From a bacterium (GTDB lineage: Bacteria; Bacteroidota; Bacteroidia; B-17B0; Aurantibacillaceae), in contig DAHXOV010000366.1 of the NCBI GenBank assembly GCA_027364695.1, positions 1-5,411 of the forward strand: 5,411 nt of DNA, written 5' to 3'. Shown in pieces: positions 1 to 5,411 of the stretch. The position numbers were made by a program, and so were the translations under genes. Below the pieces are notes generated by a model that saw only the letters and a list, made by a program, of their open reading frames with translations, ran no database searches and was not told the origin of the DNA. The first letter of the stretch is position 1; each line of letters opens with the position of its first letter.

Positions 1-220
1 TTCCATAAGTGTTCATATAATAAGTAAATCTGGAAGAGCAACCGATGCCAGAAACAAAAACAACCTCTTCGTTCTTTCTGTTTAATTCTGCCAACACTTT
101 CTGTAACTGTGCAAGTATCGCATAATCACCACATCCGGGACACCATTTGATTTCCTGATCGCTTGCAAAATCTTTTGCGGTCTTATGATTTTTTTCAAGA
201 GTGTTATTGGTAGTTCCCAT
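1..220 (-). CDS. korB: 2-oxoacid (probably 2-oxoglutarate):ferredoxin oxidoreductase beta subunit, N-terminal part
   Basis: This is the thiamine-diphosphate-binding beta subunit, which with KorA oxidatively decarboxylates a 2-oxoacid to an acyl-CoA and reduces ferredoxin. Only the first 73 codons are in the window; the gene runs off the left edge, and the family is normally about 300-350 residues. I translated it from the reverse complement. Residues 23-36 read [14 protein letters not shown], the conserved CPGCG segment whose cysteines (27, 30) help ligate the single [4Fe-4S] cluster in KorB/PorB proteins. Residues 58-73 read [16 protein letters not shown], the second family signature; Thr66 stands where I recall proline in most relatives. 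The ATG lies 2 nt after the korA stop codon, so translation is probably coupled. No Shine-Dalgarno sequence lies at the usual distance. The beta-subunit identity is secure. The choice of 2-oxoglutarate over another 2-oxoacid rests on the context. Confidence 0.93.
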   Translation of the reverse strand, partial: MGTTNNTLEKNHKTAKDFASDQEIKWCPGCGDYAILAQLQKVLAELNRKNEEVVFVSGIGCSSRFTYYMNTYG

Positions 221-222
221 AG

Positions 223-2064
223 TTATGAATTTAGTTGTTCTAAAATAAATTGTTTTAATTCTCCTTGTTTGATAGGAACTCCATACACTCTATTAAATCC
301 TATGGCATCTACCAGGTATTTTTCCCTGATGATTTTAAGCAGTTGTCCTGTATTCATTTCGGGAATAATCACTTTTTTAAATCTCTTAATAAGATTACCA
401 AGGTTTTCAGGTAAAGGATGAATATATGATAAATGTAAATGAGAAACTTTTTTATTTTCTTCTATGAGTTCTTTTGTAACTGATTTTATTACATTGTGGG
501 TGGAGCCCCATCCAATCAATAATATATCTCCATCTTCTTCTCCCAGTTCTATTTTTTGTGATGGAATGTTTCGAGCTATATTTTCAATTTTTTGTTTTCT
601 AATCTCTGTCATCTTTTGATGATCTTCAGAAAAATAAGATACATTTCCTGATACAGGCGATTTTTCCAATCCTCCTATTCTATGAATGGTATAAGGGTTC
701 CCAGGTACAGCCCAATACCTTGACATATATTCATTTCTTGCGTAGGGTTGATAATTTTCTACCTTTTTTATCATTGTAGTAGGTAATTCGGGCAATTCTT
801 CAATAGATAAAAACTTCCATGCTTCTGCTCCATTGGCAATGTATGAATCTGATAGTAAAATCACAGGGGTCATAAAAGACAAGGCTATTTTACATGCTTC
901 ATAAGCCATATAAAAACAATCTGATGGAGAAGCCGCTGCAAGTATTGGTAAAGGAGAATCTCCTGGTCTTCCATAAAGTGCAAAAAGTAAATCGCTCTGT
1001 TCTGTTTTTGTTGGTAAACCTGTGGATGGACCGCCTCTTTGAACATTAATAATGACAGTCGGCAATTCTAACATCACCGCCAAATTGATGGATTCTACTT
1101 TTAATGCCAATCCTGGACCAGACGTCCCTGTTACCGCCAATGCACCGCCATACGCTCCTCCTATGGCTGCACACATTGCTGCAATTTCATCTTCTGCTTG
1201 AAATGTCTTTACCCCAAAATTCAAGTATCCTGATAAAAATTTTAGTATATCACTGGCAGGCGTGATGGGATAGGAACAATACAACAAAGGTAGTCCTGAC
1301 TTTTGGGATGCTGCTACTAAACCCAGCGCAATAGCATGATTTCCCATAATGCCTCTATATCTGCCTTTTTTCAACTTTGCTTTTGGTACATCGTATTGTA
1401 CGGCGATGCTTTCTGTGGTATCTCCGTAATTATATCCTGCCCAAAGTGCTTTTAAATTAGCATCTCTTATTTCAGGGTCTTTTGAAAATCTTGATTTAAT
1501 AAATTCATCTGTATTCTCTGGCTGCCGATTAAACAACCACGAAACAAAACCAAGCACAAACATATTCTTACATCTCTCTTTATCTGTTTTTGAAATAAGC
1601 GTTTCTTTTAAAGCTTCTACTGTAAGCGTTTCTACTGGTATTTCAAATACCATATAATCTTTTAAACTCTCCTTTTCTAATGGGGATGTTTCATAACCTG
1701 CCAATTTCAAATTTTTACTATCAAACCCATCTTTATTGGCAATAATGACGCCTCTTTTTTTCAAATTTTTAATAGATGATTTGAATGCAGCAGCATTCAT
1801 CACAACTAATACATCATATTCATCTCCTATTGCAAGCACATCTTCATCGCCAAAATGAATTTGAAAACTTGAAACACCTGCTACTGTGCCACGAGGGGAT
1901 CGAATTTCAGATGGAAATTCAGGAAAGTTTATTGCTTTATTTTTATTAAATGCAGCTCCATAAGTAAATTTATATCCTATCAGTTGAATACCATCGCCCG
2001 AATCTCCTGCAAACTTTATTACGATACTGTCTTTTTTTATTTTAGTTTTTTCTTTGTTTATCAT
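223..2064 (-). CDS. korA: 2-oxoacid (probably 2-oxoglutarate):ferredoxin oxidoreductase, fused gamma-alpha subunit
   Basis: This 613-residue protein joins the gamma domain (about 1-210) to the alpha domains (about 240-610), the two-subunit KorAB layout. About 68 kDa matches the large subunit described for Thauera aromatica 2-oxoglutarate:ferredoxin oxidoreductase. Visible signatures are FAGDSGDG (18-25) and [15 protein letters not shown] (53-67) in the gamma domain, then YPITPASD (265-272), FQAEDEIAA (288-296), TSGPGLALK (314-322), [17 protein letters not shown] (342-358) and PEMNTGQL (568-575) in the alpha domains. No ferredoxin-type cysteine clusters are present, so clusters must lie in KorB and external ferredoxin. 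The ATG is 10 nt after the preceding stop, with an A/T-rich spacer and only a weak AAAG before it. Next to dch and bamA its likely job is making low-potential ferredoxin for benzoyl-CoA reductase. It could instead serve the TCA cycle generally or act on pyruvate or another 2-oxoacid; sequence alone does not settle this. Confidence 0.94.
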   Translation of the reverse strand: MINKEKTKIKKDSIVIKFAGDSGDGIQLIGYKFTYGAAFNKNKAINFPEFPSEIRSPRGTVAGVSSFQIHFGDEDVLAIGDEYDVLVVMNAAAFKSSIKNLKKRGVIIANKDGFDSKNLKLAGYETSPLEKESLKDYMVFEIPVETLTVEALKETLISKTDKERCKNMFVLGFVSWLFNRQPENTDEFIKSRFSKDPEIRDANLKALWAGYNYGDTTESIAVQYDVPKAKLKKGRYRGIMGNHAIALGLVAASQKSGLPLLYCSYPITPASDILKFLSGYLNFGVKTFQAEDEIAAMCAAIGGAYGGALAVTGTSGPGLALKVESINLAVMLELPTVIINVQRGGPSTGLPTKTEQSDLLFALYGRPGDSPLPILAAASPSDCFYMAYEACKIALSFMTPVILLSDSYIANGAEAWKFLSIEELPELPTTMIKKVENYQPYARNEYMSRYWAVPGNPYTIHRIGGLEKSPVSGNVSYFSEDHQKMTEIRKQKIENIARNIPSQKIELGEEDGDILLIGWGSTHNVIKSVTKELIEENKKVSHLHLSYIHPLPENLGNLIKRFKKVIIPEMNTGQLLKIIREKYLVDAIGFNRVYGVPIKQGELKQFILEQLNS

Positions 2065-2074
2065 CTTTAAAATT

Positions 2075-4036
2075 TTATCTACCCTTGTATTCTATATTTT
2101 TTCCAATATTTTTTAATCCATTTAAAGCATCTTCACTTGAAAAAATATTTTTTAAATAAGTAATTTCAGATTCAGGACCTTTTCCATCATTTATTAAAAG
2201 ATCAGCATATTTTACTGCCAATGGCGCTTTTTTACGAATTATTTTTTCCATTTCCGTATCGCTGTTCAAATTATCTATGTTAATGTTTTGCATTTTTCTT
2301 TCTATTTCTTTCCATTTTTCAGGGATAGGAACAATAGGCAGTGGATATAAATTAGAAATATCTCCCTCTAAAATTCTTATGTATTCATCAAATGAAATAA
2401 CTTTATCGATAAGATGTATTTCAGATGCTTCTTCTGTTCTCAGATGTTTTCCTGTAAAAATCAAATATTTAGTAAGTTTTTTTCCAATTCTTTTTTGAGT
2501 TCTTTGTGTTCCACCAAGACCAGGATAAATCCCAATTCCAGTTTCGGGAAATGCCATTACAACATTTGGCAAAGCATATATCTCATCTGCACATAATGCC
2601 AATTCAAGCCCACCTCCTAATGTCAATCCATTCAATACTGCAATTATTCTTTTCGGAGAACTATCCACTTGATGTAAAATAGAATGAGCATATCTTGTAA
2701 ATTCTACAATCTTATCAATCTGATTATTTTCTATATTTTGAATAAAAAATTTAATATCTGCTCCAGCTATAAAAGCTTTACCTGTGGCGGTTAATATAAT
2801 TGTATCAATGGCTTTGTGAAGGTTGAAAAAAATAAGACAATTTTCTAATTGTTTAAATACTTCTTCATTTAAAGCATTCAATTCTTCTGGACGATTAAAA
2901 ATAATATATCCAACAGAACCAATAATTTTACTTGTTATCCATTCTAGTTTCAAGTATGATGGTTCAATAGTAATAGGCGGTTCTTTGTATAATAAAGCAT
3001 AGTCTTTAATCATGTTATTGACTTTATCTAAAGACATCCGCTTCATCATTTCCACAGGTCCTTTTTTCCACTTCAAACCAATTTTTGCTCCTTTATTCAA
3101 ATCGGTTGGTGAACATACTTTCTCATGAAGTATTTGGGTGACTACAAAAAAGACCACTCCCAATAATCGTTTTGATATTATTTCTTCTGTTCTTTTATCT
3201 ACATCTTCAAAAATCTCTATTTCCCAGTCTTGTTTGCTTTCTGCTTGTTTTTTCAACAGGTTAGCCACACGATATATAACTCCAAAAGCCTCTAATGTCT
3301 TTTCGGCATGATACGCAACAGACACACCTGTTGCATTCATTAAGGCAAAAGGACCCATACTAATTCCAAAGCACTTCATAGCTACTGCATCTATTTGTTC
3401 TGGAGTAGCAATGCCTTCTTCGTATATTCTGACCGACTCGTTCAACCAAGGAACAAAAAAACGATTTACAACAAACCCATAAGTATCTTGAGTAACGATG
3501 GGATCTTTTCCTGATTTCAAAGAAAAATAATAAACTGATTTAAATACTTCTTGACTGGTCCAGTTTCCTGGAATGATTTCTACAAGTCGGTTTTTTGCTG
3601 CATGATAAAAATAGTGTAATCCAATAAACCTTTCAGGATTTGAAACATATTGAGACAACTCTGTTACTGAGAAAGAAGAAGTATTGGTGGCAATGATGGT
3701 GTCCGGATTTACAACACTTGATATTTCTTTAAATAGTTTGGTTTTTACTTCAAAATTTTCAAAAACTGCTTCAATAATCAGATCTACGTTTTTTAAATCT
3801 TCAAAATGAGTGCTTGGGATTATTCTCTTTTTTATTTTTTCTTTTTTATTAAGATCCAGTACTTTTTTATTTACGGCTTCTTGCAATGATAGTTCTATTT
3901 TGTTTACTCCTCTTTCTAATGCGTCTATTGCTTTGTCACACAATATAATTTGAAAATTTTCTTGAGCCAATTTTTGAGCAAGCGCAGATCCCATTGTACC
4001 TGCACCAATTATTCCAACACTTTTGATATTTTTCAT
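2075..4036 (-). CDS. Bifunctional 3-hydroxyacyl-CoA dehydrogenase / enoyl-CoA hydratase (dehydrogenase domain first)
   Basis: This 653-residue cytosolic beta-oxidation enzyme has a Rossmann NAD domain (about 5-185, GAGTMG at 11-16), a 3-hydroxyacyl-CoA dehydrogenase C-terminal domain (about 187-285) with a second repeat-like copy to about 350, then a crotonase domain (about 362-550) and a tail. Dehydrogenase residues Ser120, His141, Glu153 and Asn191 keep the spacing of human short-chain 3-hydroxyacyl-CoA dehydrogenase (137/158/170/208). In the crotonase domain, GGG (474-476), Glu478 and Glu498 match the two hydratase glutamates, and AFIAGAD (421-427) forms the oxyanion hole. Both activities look intact. 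The domain order is opposite to FadB and matches archaeal-type crotonyl-CoA hydratase/3-hydroxybutyryl-CoA dehydrogenases. The usual FNP after His141 is FYH (143-145), followed by Lys148 and Arg150. Likely substrates are 3-hydroxypimeloyl-CoA from BamA and later crotonyl-CoA or 3-hydroxybutyryl-CoA. The ATG is 15 nt after the dch stop and lacks a Shine-Dalgarno sequence. Confidence 0.92.
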   Translation of the reverse strand: MKNIKSVGIIGAGTMGSALAQKLAQENFQIILCDKAIDALERGVNKIELSLQEAVNKKVLDLNKKEKIKKRIIPSTHFEDLKNVDLIIEAVFENFEVKTKLFKEISSVVNPDTIIATNTSSFSVTELSQYVSNPERFIGLHYFYHAAKNRLVEIIPGNWTSQEVFKSVYYFSLKSGKDPIVTQDTYGFVVNRFFVPWLNESVRIYEEGIATPEQIDAVAMKCFGISMGPFALMNATGVSVAYHAEKTLEAFGVIYRVANLLKKQAESKQDWEIEIFEDVDKRTEEIISKRLLGVVFFVVTQILHEKVCSPTDLNKGAKIGLKWKKGPVEMMKRMSLDKVNNMIKDYALLYKEPPITIEPSYLKLEWITSKIIGSVGYIIFNRPEELNALNEEVFKQLENCLIFFNLHKAIDTIILTATGKAFIAGADIKFFIQNIENNQIDKIVEFTRYAHSILHQVDSSPKRIIAVLNGLTLGGGLELALCADEIYALPNVVMAFPETGIGIYPGLGGTQRTQKRIGKKLTKYLIFTGKHLRTEEASEIHLIDKVISFDEYIRILEGDISNLYPLPIVPIPEKWKEIERKMQNINIDNLNSDTEMEKIIRKKAPLAVKYADLLINDGKGPESEITYLKNIFSSEDALNGLKNIGKNIEYKGR

Positions 4037-4041
4037 ATTTC

Positions 4042-4055
4042 TTTAATTTTTTTAT
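4042..4055 (-). repeat. 14-nt A-rich repeat, copy 2 (dch-dehydrogenase junction)
   Basis: This is the second exact copy of ATAAAAAAATTAAA (minus strand). It covers the dch stop codon and ends 5 nt before the ATG of the dehydrogenase/hydratase gene. The distance to the start codon differs from copy 1 (5 versus 11 nt), which weakens a case for a fixed ribosome-positioning site. No similar copy lies before korA or korB. Confidence 0.4.
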
Positions 4056-4825
4056 TGATTTTTCCAAATTGGTTTTCTTTTTTCAAGAAAAGAATGTATG
4101 CCTTCATTGGCATCGTGCCCTTCCATTAAATCAATAAGGTATAAATTTTCTAATGATGGCAAGAAGTTCCTCAACACATGGCTAAATTTTACCCTGCTCG
4201 CTTTAACTGCATACCTTAAAGATGAAGCACTTTTACTAAGAAGATGTTTTTGAATAAATTGTGAGCTTGCTTCATTGAGTTGTTCTTTATTTTCAAATAG
4301 TCTATTTACTAATCCAATTTTATAAGCTTGTTCTGCATCAATACTTTCTCCTGTCAAAAGCAACTCTTCTGCTCTGGAAAGCCCTATTTTTTCAGGGAGT
4401 ATGATAGAAGCGGGTGGGGCAAAGACACCTAAGTTGATTTCAGGTTGACCAAATTGAGCTGTTTTATCTGCAAAAATGTAATTACATATCAATGCCAATT
4501 CCATACCGCCCCCTAAGCAATAACCTGATACTTTTGCAATTGTAGGAATGGCTGTGTCTAAAAATTTATAAAATAACTTGTGAAAATTCTTTAGCATATC
4601 GGCGGCATATTTTTTTTGATGTTCTTCAACGCTTGCTCCAAATGAAAAATGTTTCCCATCTCCTTCTATTGTAATAACTTTAATTTTTGGGCTATACTTA
4701 AATTCTTCAAGCGTATGCGAAAGTTCTGCCATCATTTTCAAATCTATAATGTTTCCTTTATTGTCCTTTAAAATAATCTGTTGCCATTGGTTGTCAAAGT
4801 GTTCTTGTATAATTATTGTTTCCAT
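4052..4825 (-). CDS. dch: Cyclohexa-1,5-diene-1-carbonyl-CoA hydratase
   Basis: This 257-residue crotonase-fold enzyme is the usual length for Dch. In the benzoyl-CoA pathway it adds water to cyclohexa-1,5-diene-1-carbonyl-CoA, the benzoyl-CoA reductase product, giving 6-hydroxycyclohex-1-ene-1-carbonyl-CoA. The diagnostic stretch is HFSFGASVEEH (59-69), the oxyanion-hole loop that I recognise from Dch/BamR proteins. It is followed by GYCLGGGMELAL (101-112) and FGQPEINLGVFAPPAS (125-140). Glu109 and Glu129 sit 20 residues apart, as the two catalytic glutamates of enoyl-CoA hydratase do. The C-terminal LMEGHDANEGIHSFLEKRKP (233-252) is the normal crotonase tail. The ATG follows the bamA stop by 21 nt with an A/T-rich leader and no Shine-Dalgarno; the next in-frame Met is at residue 31, which would remove the first strand, so this start is preferred. 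A generic enoyl-CoA hydratase is the alternative, but motif and neighbours together argue strongly for Dch. Confidence 0.92.
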   Translation of the reverse strand: METIIIQEHFDNQWQQIILKDNKGNIIDLKMMAELSHTLEEFKYSPKIKVITIEGDGKHFSFGASVEEHQKKYAADMLKNFHKLFYKFLDTAIPTIAKVSGYCLGGGMELALICNYIFADKTAQFGQPEINLGVFAPPASIILPEKIGLSRAEELLLTGESIDAEQAYKIGLVNRLFENKEQLNEASSQFIQKHLLSKSASSLRYAVKASRVKFSHVLRNFLPSLENLYLIDLMEGHDANEGIHSFLEKRKPIWKNQ

Positions 4826-4836
4826 AATATTGAAAA

Positions 4837-4850
4837 TTTAATTTTTTTAT
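4837..4850 (-). repeat. 14-nt A-rich repeat, copy 1 (bamA-dch junction)
   Basis: Read on the minus strand this is ATAAAAAAATTAAA. It covers the bamA stop codon and ends 11 nt before the dch ATG. An identical 14-mer covers the dch stop at 4042-4055. It most likely reflects an A/T-rich translation-initiation leader of the kind found where Shine-Dalgarno sequences are absent. Chance in AT-rich spacer DNA is also possible. Confidence 0.4.
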
Positions 4851-5411
4851 GGTTGAACATTGTTATATTGAGGAGAAATTTTTTGAATTAATTCATCGTT
4901 CCATTCTTTACCTTGAGCAAGTAGTTGACGAAGTTTAATAAAATCTACCTCTCTGTTATCTTTCGGTCCTTCATTAAATGCTCTGAATCCTGCTTTGGCT
5001 TCTGTCATCATATTCAATGCTAACCATTCTCTACTGTTTTCTTTATTTTTATCCCAATGTTCAAGTTTAAACTTTCTCACTTCAGAAATAGTTTTGTTTG
5101 TGCAATTTGGGAAAGTGTATATGACTTTTGTAATTAACTGGTTTGTTTTTTCATCTAAGAGTGATAAATTGATTTCACATTGATTGTAAATTTCTTTTGC
5201 TTTTAAGAGTTCTTCTCCTGTTTTGTATGTACCAAAAATTATTCTTCCATATTCATCTGTTATTCTATCTGTAATTACTAATGGGTTAGGAATAAATTTA
5301 CCATTCAGTTTCAAACAAGGCGCAATGTCTGTGATAAGTCCATAAAGAAGGGCTTGATGAGCCGTCCATGGTTCACACAGGACCAGCGAATTCATAGCCC
5401 GTTCTATGCCC
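4847..5411 (-). CDS. bamA: 6-oxocyclohex-1-ene-1-carbonyl-CoA hydrolase, C-terminal half (truncated by window edge)
   Basis: BamA (also called Oah) adds water to the double bond of 6-oxocyclohex-1-ene-1-carbonyl-CoA and cleaves the ring, giving 3-hydroxypimeloyl-CoA. It is widely used as a marker gene for anaerobic aromatic degraders. About 187 codons are present; the frame stays open through the right edge, with GIERA encoded before the first visible Met (5395), so that Met is internal. The family is about 375 residues, so roughly the N-terminal half, with the main crotonase catalytic loops, is missing and cannot be judged. Counting from that Met, recognisable BamA segments are GTYKTGEELLKAKEIY (55-70), YTFPNCTNKTISEVRKFKLE (93-112), HWDKNKENSREWLALNMM (113-130) and GFRAFNEGPKDNREVDF (136-152). 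These match BamA rather than ordinary enoyl-CoA hydratases. It is the first visible gene of the operon, and upstream genes probably continue beyond the window. Confidence 0.95.
   Translation of the reverse strand, partial: GIERAMNSLVLCEPWTAHQALLYGLITDIAPCLKLNGKFIPNPLVITDRITDEYGRIIFGTYKTGEELLKAKEIYNQCEINLSLLDEKTNQLITKVIYTFPNCTNKTISEVRKFKLEHWDKNKENSREWLALNMMTEAKAGFRAFNEGPKDNREVDFIKLRQLLAQGKEWNDELIQKISPQYNNVQP

Larger units (their letters stand above)
1..5411 (-). other. Operon segment: benzoyl-CoA lower pathway plus ferredoxin-reducing KorAB
   Basis: Five genes on one strand are separated by 21, 15, 10 and 2 nt with no room for promoters or hairpin terminators, so they are very probably co-transcribed in the order bamA, dch, dehydrogenase/hydratase, korA, korB. 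Spacing tightens towards korAB, whose two subunits must be made in equal amounts. Both outer genes are cut, so the transcript extends past both ends. No RNA gene, insertion sequence, CRISPR array or regulator gene is visible. The content matches the proteobacterial benzoyl-CoA clusters in combining ring-hydration, ring-opening and korAB genes, as in Thauera. Confidence 0.85.

Noticed and set aside
258..268. AGGAGAA-like sequence on the minus strand as a korB ribosome binding site
   Set aside because: It lies about 40 nt upstream of the korB ATG, inside conserved korA coding sequence, too far for a Shine-Dalgarno role.
185..421. Plus-strand open frame of 78 codons
   Set aside because: It lies antisense to the end of korA and the start of korB, both strongly conserved; its translation shows no recognisable domain.
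2065..2074. Possible promoter or terminator between the dehydrogenase/hydratase gene and korA
   Set aside because: The spacer is only 10 nt with no inverted repeat, and any -35/-10 match would fall inside coding sequence of an AT-rich genome where such matches are common by chance.
2277..2596. Two overlapping plus-strand open frames of 73 and 60 codons
   Set aside because: Both are antisense to the crotonase part of the dehydrogenase/hydratase gene and look like low-complexity reverse translations of AT-rich coding DNA.
4995..5183. Plus-strand open frame of 62 codons
   Set aside because: It is antisense to the highly conserved C-terminal region of bamA and has no independent support.
5393..5395. 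Met codon at 5395 as the start of bamA
   Set aside because: The frame is open upstream to the window edge and encodes residues expected in BamA (IERA before the Met), and the family is about twice as long, so this is an internal Met.

Overview
This window is the middle of a catabolic operon on the minus strand. It encodes the central steps of anaerobic aromatic (benzoyl-CoA) degradation. Five genes are read right to left: the C-terminal half of bamA/oah (6-oxocyclohex-1-ene-1-carbonyl-CoA hydrolase), dch (cyclohexa-1,5-dienecarbonyl-CoA hydratase), a two-domain 3-hydroxyacyl-CoA dehydrogenase/enoyl-CoA hydratase, korA (fused gamma-alpha subunit of a 2-oxoacid:ferredoxin oxidoreductase) and the N-terminal third of korB. 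Spacers are only 21, 15, 10 and 2 nt, and no promoter or terminator is visible, so the genes very probably share one transcript. Both ends of the window cut through genes, and no gap of 300 bases lacks a gene.

How the genes fit together (known pathway plus inference): benzoyl-CoA reductase, which is not in the window, makes cyclohexa-1,5-diene-1-carbonyl-CoA. Dch hydrates it to 6-hydroxycyclohex-1-ene-1-carbonyl-CoA. After oxidation to the 6-oxo compound, BamA hydrates and hydrolytically opens the ring to 3-hydroxypimeloyl-CoA. The bifunctional protein can then perform the beta-oxidation hydratase and dehydrogenase steps towards acetyl-CoA. KorAB would oxidise a 2-oxoacid, most likely 2-oxoglutarate from acetyl-CoA oxidation in the TCA cycle, and supply the reduced ferredoxin needed by an ATP-dependent (class I) benzoyl-CoA reductase. 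Thauera aromatica uses this arrangement. The usual zinc-type 6-hydroxycyclohexenecarbonyl-CoA dehydrogenase (Had) and the reductase itself are not visible.

Organism: the DNA is AT-rich (about one third G+C by eye), starts lack Shine-Dalgarno sequences and are preceded by A/T-rich leaders, and the KorA/KorB sequences resemble those of Bacteroidota and relatives such as Ignavibacteria. The window therefore suggests an anaerobic or facultative member of the Bacteroidota/Ignavibacteria side of the tree. The classic class I benzoate degraders are GC-rich Proteobacteria, so this host would be unusual. The taxonomic call is an inference from memory of family sequences, not from a search.
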